Shown here piece by piece: positions 16,862 to 25,336 of a stretch of 64,000 bases of DNA. The position numbers and the translations under genes are program-made. Below the pieces are notes generated by a model. That model was given only the letters and a program-made list of their open reading frames with translations. It did no database searches and was not told the origin of the DNA. Each line of letters begins with the position of its first letter. The first letter of the stretch is position 1. This DNA comes from a virus: positions 310,001 to 374,000 of IMG/VR virus record IMGVR_UViG_3300017991_000048. One strand, 5' to 3'.

Positions 16862-18643
16862 TCAGACGTGGGGGAAGAATGCGGCTAAGATAGGACTCCC
16901 TTTAATATCTAATTCCTCCAACCTAACCTCAGCCTCTTTCTGATTTGGATTCGATTCGATCTGATCAAACGGTACATTCACTAGAGCTAACAAGTCAACA
17001 TTTTTAAGAGCTTGCTGTTTCCCTGCTCGTAACTTAGCTATCTGAGCTTTTCCCAACCCGGCAAGGTTTGACTCTAACAAAGCTGTGACCGTGCCATATA
17101 ATCTAATAGACTTTGCTGCCGTCTTCAAGCCAAAACCTGAAACACCCGCAATATTATCTGAACTATCCCCCGTCAAAGCTCTTAGGTGTACCATAGCCTT
17201 TGGAGGAACCCCGTATTCTGACTCTACTAAAACCGGATCATACAGCTTCTCTTTACCCATGCCTACTTTAGGGCATAATAAATGAGTGTGTTCTGCCACA
17301 AGCTGTAGAAGATCTCGGTCGGTCGAAATAAGAATATTGAGGTCATCTTGTAATGATCCTCTGACCAAAGAGGCCATTACGTCATCAGCCTCTTCCTTTA
17401 AATTATACGCTTGTGTGACCCCAAACAATGGAAGGTTCTCCCGTAACCAATCGATTTCAAACGAATCTCCCGCTTCCTTCGAACGCGATACCCGATTAGC
17501 CTTGTACTCAGAATACATGGCCTTACGTCGCTGAGAAGAGCCGTCCCAACACATATAGATCCGAGCCTTGGGGAAGCGCTTTTTATAAGAACCCAGGCTT
17601 CTCAAGACTCCGACAATAGCTCCAGTGTGTCGGCCCTTCGAATCCGTCAAAGAATCCAACCCCGGAGCCGAGAGGCACCGGATATAGAGTTGTGTACCAT
17701 CTACAATTAAATTAAGGCGTACAGGTTCTGTCATCTTTTTCACATCCATATATATTGACCGTAGCTTGTTGTGGGCATCCGTGAGAAATGTCACCTCTTG
17801 CTGCTTCTTCGCTACGAAGTTCCAATTGGGCAGCGGTTTTTCGACTACGTTTAGCTGCTCTTGTAAGCTGATCCCCAGGCATAACCGCTGAAACTCATCG
17901 AGTTTGGCTCGCAATGGCGTAAAGTCGAACCTAGTGTAATATGCCTGCGTGGACAAATATACCTTTCGACTTCTCTGTAATAACTCATCTAAATGACTAA
18001 AACTACGAAACTTCTTCTGAATTTTACCAAGAGTCTCATCCGACCACTGGGCTACTTGTAAAGCCATTTTTGCCCATTTTGAAATCGAATCCAGGTCTGA
18101 CTGGTAAACGACGTGTAAGGGCTTGGACTTTAGACGCAAAAAGGCTCTCGGCAGTGTCACCAGACGATCTGTGGACCTAAGCTGAATATGAACCTGAACC
18201 GAGTCATGTTCCGGTATCTCTTCACGCACAATAGCCGCGATGTTTTTATAAGCTCCGGACGTGATGACCACGGTATCACCGACTTCGATTCCCTGGTCAA
18301 CCTCAGCCTTGATCTGAGAGCGAAGCTGGTCAATCTCCTTCGAACCCACCGTTGCAAGCCGCTTGTCCTCCTTGGTTCCGGTTGGAACATACAAAGGCCC
18401 CTGGACATACTTGGTATCGACCAGACGGTTATAATGAGACATGGGATGTGAGTTCTGTACAAAGGCATACCCGTTTACCAAATAATGGTAAACTCTCTGC
18501 TCGCCCCGCTGGACAATTGAGGCCGGTACAAATACCTCCGCATTACGGATATGATGGCGGATTGAAGCCCGTACTATATCCGGGTCTTCATTCTCCGCTT
18601 TGGAGGTAAGCTCCAGTACTACCCACTGTCCCTCTGTACCCAT
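16862..18643 (-). CDS. NusG-like (NGN+KOW) domain fused to FEN/5'-3' exonuclease
   Basis: A 593-residue fusion. Residues 5-95 resemble the NusG N-terminal domain (QWVVLELTSKAEN start, then AEVFVP, then VNGYAFVQ) and 120-171 a KOW domain (VGDTVVITSGAYKNIAAIV). A helical linker follows to about 305. Residues 308-593 are a flap/5'-3' exonuclease: VDG (315), WDG (367), EEADD (417-421), STDRD (440-444), GDSSDN (492-497) and the helix-hairpin-helix GVSGFGLKTA. The nuclease removes RNA primers or flaps; NusG binds RNA polymerase. Joining them in one chain is something I have not seen described. Confidence 0.85.
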   Translation of the reverse strand: MGTEGQWVVLELTSKAENEDPDIVRASIRHHIRNAEVFVPASIVQRGEQRVYHYLVNGYAFVQNSHPMSHYNRLVDTKYVQGPLYVPTGTKEDKRLATVGSKEIDQLRSQIKAEVDQGIEVGDTVVITSGAYKNIAAIVREEIPEHDSVQVHIQLRSTDRLVTLPRAFLRLKSKPLHVVYQSDLDSISKWAKMALQVAQWSDETLGKIQKKFRSFSHLDELLQRSRKVYLSTQAYYTRFDFTPLRAKLDEFQRLCLGISLQEQLNVVEKPLPNWNFVAKKQQEVTFLTDAHNKLRSIYMDVKKMTEPVRLNLIVDGTQLYIRCLSAPGLDSLTDSKGRHTGAIVGVLRSLGSYKKRFPKARIYMCWDGSSQRRKAMYSEYKANRVSRSKEAGDSFEIDWLRENLPLFGVTQAYNLKEEADDVMASLVRGSLQDDLNILISTDRDLLQLVAEHTHLLCPKVGMGKEKLYDPVLVESEYGVPPKAMVHLRALTGDSSDNIAGVSGFGLKTAAKSIRLYGTVTALLESNLAGLGKAQIAKLRAGKQQALKNVDLLALVNVPFDQIESNPNQKEAEVRLEELDIKGSPILAAFFPHV

Positions 18644-18685
18644 CCCGACATTTTCACCATTCTAAGTTTTATTACACTCTGAATA

Positions 18686-20017
18686 TTATTTTAGCAATGA
18701 GAAGGTAAACTTTTTCTGCAACAAGCGCTCGAAGTGCAGACGCCACTCTTTTGGTGACAACTGCTTGTTCTTGTTTTCGACACGAGGCGCGGTAGGCTCT
18801 GTCTCCCTGAGACGGGGAAGAGGGGAGTTCATTACATGAGCTTCGATATCAGTGGGCTTTGTTGGATCAGCCTCATCCTTAATCTCACCACCGTTGGCAG
18901 GCAGAGATGGAGCCAAAGTCGAAACCGGACCCGTTGGCTTAGCTTCCAAAACCACCGGCAACGATGGAGCGTCCAATGGCAGGTTCCCCGTCGTCTGAGA
19001 AAACACAACAACATCTCTAACCAAGCTAAGCTTGGACACATACTTAGAACCTAAAAACCAGTAGGCAAACCGTACAACCTGATCCTTATACTTATCCCAA
19101 ACTTTTTCGGCTAACCCTTTGTCAACAAAGGAGAAATCCGTGTATATACTATTGGACATGCGGTACGTATTCATGGCCGCTTCAGCTATACCAGTAGCGA
19201 CCTCCTCAGGAGTAACCTGCTCACATGCCTGATCGATTAATTCGATACACTGAGCCGGGTCATCCAAGTGGAGTAAAATCTTGTAGTACAATGTGATTAC
19301 GGACAGATGCAGATATTGACGCACATTGTCCACGGTCACAGGGCCTAACTGGGCAACCATTTCCAGTCTATTGATTACATCCCTGACATGACCACCTGAG
19401 TAATCTATAACAATGTAGACAGCATCGTCCTGGAACTCCACGTTCTCTTTTTCTAAAATCATACGCATCCGCTTAAGGACTTCCTCCCTCGTGACCTTGC
19501 GGATCGTGTACTCTTCACAACGCGATCGGATCGCGCCACGGATCTTCTCCGCTTCCGTGGTGCAAAACATTCCGATCATCTTTTTGTCCTCTATCGGCTT
19601 CAGCAAAACATCCTGTGCCGCTACGGACATTCGGTGGGACTCATCAAAAAGGTAAATACGTTTTGGAGCGTTTGCCAGGACATAAGGCAGTTCTTCTACA
19701 ATCTTTCGAATGTGCTCAATGGTCCCCTGGCTTGCGGCATCCCGTTCCACAAACGGTCCCGGCTGCTCGCCCAAAATGGTCGTGCAGTTGTCACATTTAT
19801 TACACGGCTCAGGATCGCTTTTGTCCAGGTCTTGACAAAGCATCGCTCTCGCATGAATTCGGCTCAGGGTGGTCTTCCCACGCCCAAAAGCGCCAGCGAA
19901 AATGTAGCTTGTGTCGAAAGCCGTTCCGTTCTTTAGCCGCGCTTTAAGAAGATGAACGTTGCCTTCTTGACCTAAAACATCAGCAAACCTGAGCGGTCTG
20001 TATACAGTGTCCCACAA
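18686..20017 (-). CDS. dnaX: DNA polymerase III clamp-loader subunit gamma/tau
   Basis: A 443-residue AAA+ clamp loader. It has Walker A GAFGRGKT at 42-49, a zinc module with Cys 61, 72, 75 and 78, and Walker B LFDESH at about 123-128. IRSRCE (the SRC arginine finger) sits at about 165. The collar domain follows and the C-terminus is short, so the product is closer to gamma than tau. It loads the sliding clamp encoded at 22881-24137, presumably with delta (38052-39011) and delta' (39023-39967), also encoded here. It overlaps no neighbour; the next gene starts 3 bases upstream of its ATG. Confidence 0.92.
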   Translation of the reverse strand: MWDTVYRPLRFADVLGQEGNVHLLKARLKNGTAFDTSYIFAGAFGRGKTTLSRIHARAMLCQDLDKSDPEPCNKCDNCTTILGEQPGPFVERDAASQGTIEHIRKIVEELPYVLANAPKRIYLFDESHRMSVAAQDVLLKPIEDKKMIGMFCTTEAEKIRGAIRSRCEEYTIRKVTREEVLKRMRMILEKENVEFQDDAVYIVIDYSGGHVRDVINRLEMVAQLGPVTVDNVRQYLHLSVITLYYKILLHLDDPAQCIELIDQACEQVTPEEVATGIAEAAMNTYRMSNSIYTDFSFVDKGLAEKVWDKYKDQVVRFAYWFLGSKYVSKLSLVRDVVVFSQTTGNLPLDAPSLPVVLEAKPTGPVSTLAPSLPANGGEIKDEADPTKPTDIEAHVMNSPLPRLRETEPTAPRVENKNKQLSPKEWRLHFERLLQKKFTFSLLK

Positions 20018-20020
20018 AGG

Positions 20021-20503
20021 CTACTCTTCTGTCTGTTCTACGCTCGAATCAGCAACTTCCTGAATACGGTCTTCCACATTCAGGCGCTGAGCCACTTCCA
20101 CCATACCTGCCAAAGTATCGGTCCAGGCCCCATGACGATGTAAAATGCTAGTAAACTCCTGTACATCAGGGGTACGCATGGTCCACTTTATCTCCCCTGT
20201 CTCGTCATCCTCGACGCCTGTACAGCTTTCCAGAAGATGATCCACAAGAGCTTGTCGCTGGCGCTCTGAAGCATCATTCCAGCAGTCCAAAGCGACCTCG
20301 ATGAGAAAATCCTTCTCCAAGAGGAACTCCAGAGCCCCGCTTACCTTCTTGGCTTTCCCCAAAACAGGACGACCGTTCTTCTGACTGGCCTTGTCCACGA
20401 AAATATACTCTATTCTCGCTGTCGCCAACTCCGGGTGGTACGTTGGCAAGAGATTATTGGCAATTTCTTCTACAGCTTCAGCCGGTCCATATAGTTTTGA
20501 CAT
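20021..20503 (-). CDS. Putative phage metallopeptidase-family protein, active site degenerate
   Basis: A 160-residue protein with the layout of the phage metallopeptidase family: VDKASQKNGRPVLGKAKKVSG, then DFLIEVALDCWND, then ALVDHLLESC, then GEIKWTMRTPDVQEF and ILHRHGAW. In the family as I know it the ALVDH block continues ELCH, completing a zinc-binding HExxH. Here it reads DHLLES, so the catalytic Glu and second His are missing. It is therefore probably an inactive relative with a binding role. It sits between dnaX and the primase gene. Confidence 0.7.
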   Translation of the reverse strand: MSKLYGPAEAVEEIANNLLPTYHPELATARIEYIFVDKASQKNGRPVLGKAKKVSGALEFLLEKDFLIEVALDCWNDASERQRQALVDHLLESCTGVEDDETGEIKWTMRTPDVQEFTSILHRHGAWTDTLAGMVEVAQRLNVEDRIQEVADSSVEQTEE

Positions 20504-20515
20504 CTGATCTCTCCT

Positions 20516-21214
20516 TTAAAAAGGGTTTTCACGTTCTATTGCCGAGCGGATAAAGGGGATAGTTTGGGCGTCACCCCATGCTTCCCAAAGTTCGCCGGGG
20601 TCCTTCATCTGCTTGCCATTTACTTTGGGGTATTTGACTATATACACCTCAAAATCACGACCATGCCTTTTCTGGAACACTTTACATCCTTTTTCTCCAG
20701 GTTCGTCCATATCGTATCCGAGCCAGACTCGTTTGACGAAACGACGGAGCAACCGGGCGGTCTGCTGATTTGTGTAGGATGTCATGGTGGCAGTCACAAA
20801 AGGGAGCGCTCTCTGGATCGGTAATAAGTCAAAAACGCCTTCCACCAGATAAACCGAACCCGTCTCCCACATTGCCGACGCCGCCTGAGCCAACCCAAAC
20901 ATACAGGGCTCACGACGATCTAACAAAAAATCCGTGTACCCCGACCTTGCCCTCTCCACATGTCTAAACTGAAGCCCTCGAACCTCTCCCAAAGTGGTCG
21001 TGAGAGGGAAAACGAACATGTCGTCTAGCTTTTCTCCCCAATTGGCCCACTCCAAAAAATGCTTGGGCATTCCCCCTGGAAGATACTTGTTAAGATAGCC
21101 AATCTGAAAATCCGCCACTTGATCATCAGACACGCCCCTTGATAAAAGCGCCTCACGCTCCCGGTTTCCAAGCTGAGAAACCGAGAATCTAACCAAATGG
21201 TCCATCCAATTCAT
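20516..21214 (-). CDS. DnaG-like TOPRIM primase, no zinc domain
   Basis: A 232-residue primase core. The TOPRIM acidic residues are seen in YLVEGVFDLL (Glu, about 125) and GYDMDEPGEKG (DxD, about 170). The upstream part (LLSRGVSDDQVADFQIGY, then FPLTTTLGEVRGLQFRHVER) matches the catalytic-domain start of DnaG. The N-terminal zinc-binding domain is absent. It would make RNA primers in the phage replisome. Its start overlaps the stop of the upstream gene by 4 bases (ATGA). Confidence 0.82.
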   Translation of the reverse strand: MNWMDHLVRFSVSQLGNREREALLSRGVSDDQVADFQIGYLNKYLPGGMPKHFLEWANWGEKLDDMFVFPLTTTLGEVRGLQFRHVERARSGYTDFLLDRREPCMFGLAQAASAMWETGSVYLVEGVFDLLPIQRALPFVTATMTSYTNQQTARLLRRFVKRVWLGYDMDEPGEKGCKVFQKRHGRDFEVYIVKYPKVNGKQMKDPGELWEAWGDAQTIPFIRSAIERENPF

Positions 21215-21735
21215 GGCACCACCACCAAAGCTACATTCACCCTCTGCGCCATGATTGATACGTGATCTCCGACCCTAGTATAGATGCCGGTGACCTCAGG
21301 TTCGGCTGCGGCCAAGGCTCCCCCAGGTAGCTCAGATTTGAGCACTCTCAGCCCCTCTGGAGCCCCGTCAAGGTCAGAGGCCACTACCAATGTCTTAGGG
21401 GTCAAACCCGCTTTACGGAGCTTTTCGAGAGCCTCTTCGACCGTGGGTGCGGTATTGTCCCACCCCTCTTGCTCTCCTTCCTTAATAAGGACGTTCCAGA
21501 ACTCCCGGAGCAGTTCTGGCTCTTTATCAATAGGGCACTCCGAGAACCCCGACCGGACGCTCCCTGTCCTGGACACCCGTGTCCGAAGAAAAGTTCCTCG
21601 CATATTGGTCGCAAGCAAAGGCTCAACGGATGCCTGCACATCGTGTTCCAGTAGCGCTGGAAGCGAAAAGCCCACATTCGCGGCTCGCTGACGATGCCTT
21701 TCCGTAATAAATAACTGGGACAGAACAGAAAACAT
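21211..21735 (-). CDS. Hypothetical protein upstream of primase
   Basis: A 174-residue protein coupled by a 4-base overlap to the primase gene. It contains no cysteine cluster that could be the missing primase zinc domain. The C-terminal half alternates strand and helix (TPKTLVVASDLDGAPEG, then ALVVVP). No family recognised; a replication role is suggested only by position. Confidence 0.7.
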   Translation of the reverse strand: MFSVLSQLFITERHRQRAANVGFSLPALLEHDVQASVEPLLATNMRGTFLRTRVSRTGSVRSGFSECPIDKEPELLREFWNVLIKEGEQEGWDNTAPTVEEALEKLRKAGLTPKTLVVASDLDGAPEGLRVLKSELPGGALAAAEPEVTGIYTRVGDHVSIMAQRVNVALVVVP

Positions 21736-21737
21736 GG

Positions 21738-22253
21738 CTACAGGCGGATAGACTCCGGGGGTAAGGTAGCTACAAGCGGGTCAGGCCGAATCCGGAGAAA
21801 CCTGAACCATATCCTTTTCCACCAGGGGAGAGTAGGCATTGTCTCAGACCCCAACGCCCAAAGAAGCCCGTAAACTTCCGCCATATTCTCAGCCACCCAG
21901 TCAAGATCTCTTATCTGTTGGTAGAACTCTTCGCTTATTGACTCCTGTGTGATCTTCAGATTGAAATGAGGGCAGCGTTGGGCATCAATCGGCTCTTCGC
22001 AGATATCCCCATTCCATTCCGTAGGGTCGGTTGAGTTCAGTAGACACAAACCAATAATAGGCGAATCCGGGCTTGAGTTCCGGTTGTAATTCTCGTTTGG
22101 CTCTCCAGCGACCTCTTTTCTAGTATCTAAGGACTGCCGGTGGTTATGTACGCAATTTCGAGGTAAACGAGCCCCTGCCTCAGAAACTCTACGATCCAAC
22201 TCTCTTGTCAGTAAGAATCGAATCCTGTCCTGAATCTCGGCCTCAGACCGCAT
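21738..22253 (-). CDS. Hypothetical protein
   Basis: A 171-residue mixed protein between the split SbcC C-terminal half and the primase cluster. It overlaps the SbcC-like gene by 11 bases. It has scattered Cys and His (CVHNH, CEEP, RCPHF) that could bind a metal, but no clear ribbon. Function unknown. Confidence 0.7.
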   Translation of the reverse strand: MRSEAEIQDRIRFLLTRELDRRVSEAGARLPRNCVHNHRQSLDTRKEVAGEPNENYNRNSSPDSPIIGLCLLNSTDPTEWNGDICEEPIDAQRCPHFNLKITQESISEEFYQQIRDLDWVAENMAEVYGLLWALGSETMPTLPWWKRIWFRFLRIRPDPLVATLPPESIRL

Positions 22254-22917
22254 TTACCACCTCCTGCTGTAGCTGTAAGTATCGCATTCCGTCCTCAGTT
22301 AAAACCTCAGATCCCCTGTACCCAACCACAGCGTGGTCAAGAAAAGCTGGCTTATGCGTCACGAGCAAAATCTCTATTCCGGTTTTTTCGGCCAACTGCC
22401 TCAAAAACAAGCCCGTTCGATCAATATACTCATCAGACACGGCTCCCAACGTCTCATCCAGAGCCAATAATGGCCATTTCTTCAAGCGCCGTAAGGCCAA
22501 CACTCTCAAAATTAAGGAAGCAATACTCGCTGGACCGCCGCCAAACGCTTCTAATGGATGCCCCTTGATCTCGACTCGCTGATCGTCTTGCCGAAAATAA
22601 AAATCTATGGCCAACTTGTTATACCTTTGAGAAATTTCAGCCTCAAATGACAGGCTCTGATCCGTGAAAATGGTACGCAATCCCTCTGTAATTACACCTT
22701 CAATGGACCTAACGTGATCCAAAACCAGTTGGTCCATCAGAGCCCGGAACAGTTCACCGACTTTCGACAAAATATCTAACTGGTGGGTGAGATCCTTTAC
22801 CTCTTGTTCACGTGAGGTCAGATCCCGCTGCATCTGGTCCCGCAACGCCTGGAGCCCAGACACCGTTTCCCGGACCGCTTTTAGTCGATCCCCGGCGTGA
22901 AGCGTGTCACAGTGCAT
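22243..22917 (-). CDS. SbcC/Rad50 C-terminal ATPase half (split gene)
   Basis: A 224-residue protein holding only the C-terminal part of an SMC/SbcC ATPase. It has a coiled-coil arm (residues about 10-75), the ABC signature FGGGPASIASLIL (about 130), Walker B LLALDETLGAV (about 150) and the switch His in LLVTHKPAF. Walker A is absent; it is supplied by the product of 26311-27525, which in turn lacks these motifs. Together they would make one Rad50-like lobe pair working with the SbcD-like nuclease (25336-26310). The first codons overlap the clamp gene by 37 bases, so the true start may lie further in. Confidence 0.82.
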   Translation of the reverse strand: MHCDTLHAGDRLKAVRETVSGLQALRDQMQRDLTSREQEVKDLTHQLDILSKVGELFRALMDQLVLDHVRSIEGVITEGLRTIFTDQSLSFEAEISQRYNKLAIDFYFRQDDQRVEIKGHPLEAFGGGPASIASLILRVLALRRLKKWPLLALDETLGAVSDEYIDRTGLFLRQLAEKTGIEILLVTHKPAFLDHAVVGYRGSEVLTEDGMRYLQLQQEVVNAV

Positions 22918-24137
22918 TTGTGTACCCCTTCCGCCACATTAGTAGCTCCGCTCCCGCCAGCAATTGTACCGTCATCGCTCACAAGAAACTCGTCAATGGT
23001 CCTGAAAAAGAACAGATCCTTGGTTCGGTCCTTCCCGTCTTTAGGCAACACCACAATCCTGAACTCTACCCATTCACCTTTCGCATTATCGAACAGGTCC
23101 AGCATATGATTGACATTGACAGGGGCTGTCAACTCTTCCTCAATCTTGGTTTCCACCTCTTCAGCGGTTACCGGAAGGCTTTTCGTGACACTCCCGTTAT
23201 CAGCGCAAGAAAACCAGAAGTCCTTGGATGACGGATTAAAATGAAGCAGGACTTTCTTCTTGTCCTTGTGTAGTCCAGCCCTCATAAATCGCAATTGATG
23301 GTGCATTCTCCCACAGTCCACCTTTGCAATGATAGGGTCGTCCAGTGAGTAATAAGAGAACTTCTCGTAGGTATCATGGTGGTGTGGCCACCCTATTACG
23401 TCATTGTTCTCATTTATGACATAAGTACGCTCTTCCGTCTTGTAAACACGCAAAGCGCCGGTCGATTGAGACATGAAAGACTCAAGCAAAGACAAATGCT
23501 GTGCCGGGGCAGCCAGCCCCTGTCCCTTAAAAACATCACTCTGGAAGTAAAATGCCTCAGTTCCGTTTGACGAAAACAGATAGCCGTTTGCCTTTTTCAC
23601 TTTAGGGTCATCGTCTCCAAAAATCTGTACGGTTTTATAAAACTCATGCGTAACCGTATCATTCGGCTTGGCCATAAAGGACTTGGCCATTCCCAGAGCC
23701 AACTGTAAGGTCTTAATATTATAGGATTTCGGCTCCTGAGAATCGACAGCCTGTTGGATCTTCTTTTCAAACAGATTCATCGAACGAGGGTCAAATGACA
23801 CACGATCAGTTTCCCCAGGTCCAAATGTATACTTCACCTTAAATGACTCGCCTTCAGACGTGGCTGTAAAGGTGACTGGCCCGGATACGTACTCAAATGC
23901 TCCTATATAGTCAGCGGGGTACATGAAGGAGCCTTCGCCCTCTACATCAGAAATTGGAAAGCTGGAACGGACCTCATGGGCTCCGTTTGTAGCATATACT
24001 TGACACGCCTTACCATCACCACCGACTACAAATAGGTATCCCCGCTCTTGTTCCGCTGTGATCTGCGGACTAATGATAGAGGACACTCTGAGTGCTTTAT
24101 TTAATTGTTCAGCGTCAACTGTAAATTTGATTTCCAT
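22881..24137 (-). CDS. dnaN: Sliding clamp (DNA polymerase III beta-like)
   Basis: A 418-residue ring-forming processivity clamp from the ATG at 24137, chosen because GAGGA lies just upstream. It opens MEIKFTVDAEQLNKAL, typical of DnaN, with the three-domain pattern visible as repeated strand-rich blocks. Typical DnaN is near 370 residues; the excess is in the middle and in a C-terminal tail (VAEGVHKCTV). The clamp loader subunits are encoded at 18686, 38052 and 39023. No polymerase III alpha subunit is in this window. Confidence 0.8.
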   Translation of the reverse strand: MEIKFTVDAEQLNKALRVSSIISPQITAEQERGYLFVVGGDGKACQVYATNGAHEVRSSFPISDVEGEGSFMYPADYIGAFEYVSGPVTFTATSEGESFKVKYTFGPGETDRVSFDPRSMNLFEKKIQQAVDSQEPKSYNIKTLQLALGMAKSFMAKPNDTVTHEFYKTVQIFGDDDPKVKKANGYLFSSNGTEAFYFQSDVFKGQGLAAPAQHLSLLESFMSQSTGALRVYKTEERTYVINENNDVIGWPHHHDTYEKFSYYSLDDPIIAKVDCGRMHHQLRFMRAGLHKDKKKVLLHFNPSSKDFWFSCADNGSVTKSLPVTAEEVETKIEEELTAPVNVNHMLDLFDNAKGEWVEFRIVVLPKDGKDRTKDLFFFRTIDEFLVSDDGTIAGGSGATNVAEGVHKCTVTRFTPGID

Positions 24138-24144
24138 TTGATCC

Positions 24145-24423
24145 TCATTTCTGTTGAAACTCTGCAAGAGCGTTTTCAACTTCAGTCAGCGATTGATCCA
24201 ACTTCTCGATCATAGCCTCTAACTCTTCTTTGGCTTGATCTCGCTCCTGAGCAATCTTCTTTGGGTCGTAACCCGCTTCTTTGATCTCCTGAACAATGGT
24301 AGCTAATTCCTCTTTTTTAGCTTCCAACTGCCCGGACAAAGTAGCCTTTTTCTGAACTACCGCATTATACCTTTGTTGCAGTTCGTCGATCTTTTCCTTA
24401 ATCTCATCAGACATTGGTATCAC
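24145..24423 (-). CDS. Small coiled-coil protein
   Basis: A 92-residue protein that is almost entirely one coiled coil (heptads from residue 5 to 90, many E/K/Q). It lies immediately upstream of the clamp gene. No domain recognised; it could be an accessory of the nuclease or clamp genes around it. Confidence 0.7.
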   Translation of the reverse strand: MIPMSDEIKEKIDELQQRYNAVVQKKATLSGQLEAKKEELATIVQEIKEAGYDPKKIAQERDQAKEELEAMIEKLDQSLTEVENALAEFQQK

Positions 24424-24439
24424 ACCTCTTTGTTGCCAA

Positions 24440-25336
24440 TTAAAAGCTGATTTCCCCTTCCTCTACACCACGTTTTCGGTCCTCGACAATCTGTGCTTTA
24501 GTATTATCGGACAAAGCTTTCGAGCCTTCTGAGCAGTGCTCCCGATAGCCGCACAATGAGCAACTTGAACCGGGGTTGGCCCAAAATATGGCGTTTGGCT
24601 TTCCCTTCCGAAGCTCTTTCTTGGCTGACTCAATTTCTTGGATTGTTTCCAATATAGCGTTCAAAAGAGCCTCTAGCTGGCTCTTCGTTACTCCGCTCCA
24701 ATCCATGCTCTCTTCAGGCTCAAACCGCCAATATAAAAACCCTAACTGGTCAGGGATCACCCCGTGCCTCAACCAATATAACATGGCGTACCAACGCAAC
24801 TGGCGGCTATCTGTGTACTTGTCACGCCACCTGGACCCTTTGCCGTCTACAATCACCAAATCCCCATGGGGCCGAACCCGTCTCATAATAAAGTCCGCAC
24901 GACCTCCAATTATATGGCCTTTCACTTTCTCATCTAAGACAACCTCTGCCTCTGCATCAATCCCACCAAGCCGGTGGTACTTTATGCTCCGCAGTCCTCT
25001 GGGGATAGTCTCACGGATTTCTTGCTCGACCTCATCTAAAGACCGGCTACCGGGCTTAAGGTTTGGCTCGTTCCAATCAAAAAACCCGCCCTTCTCCGTC
25101 TCCCGGACCGTGACTCTCGTCATTACCGGACGCACAAGGTCCATCAATCTCATCAGTATCAGATCAGCTTTCCACATCTCATCTACGTAAAACTGTTCAA
25201 AAATCTTCCCCACCACATCCCCGTAAAGCATATGGACGCAATTGCTCTTGGACGGTATCAGCTTCTGAATATACCTGTAGTAATAAGCCCTTGGGCAATT
25301 CTTATAGACAGTAAAACCAGAATAAGACAGGTACAT
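24440..25336 (-). CDS. PD-(D/E)XK nuclease, Cas4/AddB-like with Fe-S cysteines
   Basis: A 298-residue RecB-family nuclease. The N-terminal SGFTVYKNCPRAYYYRY gives the first cysteine. The catalytic block has GGRADFI and LVIVDGKGSRW (D...DxK, residues about 142-165), followed by the RQLRWYAMLYW helix. The C-terminal SSCSLCGYREHC gives three more cysteines, so a four-Cys Fe-S cluster as in Cas4 and AddB is likely. No CRISPR array or other cas genes are present, so it is a phage recombination or repair exonuclease. Start ATG overlaps the SbcD-like stop by 1 base. Confidence 0.85.
   Translation of the reverse strand: MYLSYSGFTVYKNCPRAYYYRYIQKLIPSKSNCVHMLYGDVVGKIFEQFYVDEMWKADLILMRLMDLVRPVMTRVTVRETEKGGFFDWNEPNLKPGSRSLDEVEQEIRETIPRGLRSIKYHRLGGIDAEAEVVLDEKVKGHIIGGRADFIMRRVRPHGDLVIVDGKGSRWRDKYTDSRQLRWYAMLYWLRHGVIPDQLGFLYWRFEPEESMDWSGVTKSQLEALLNAILETIQEIESAKKELRKGKPNAIFWANPGSSCSLCGYREHCSEGSKALSDNTKAQIVEDRKRGVEEGEISF

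Noticed and set aside
24576-25190. Plus-strand reading frame of 204 codons
   Set aside because: Antisense to the PD-(D/E)XK nuclease with clear motifs; no ribosome site.
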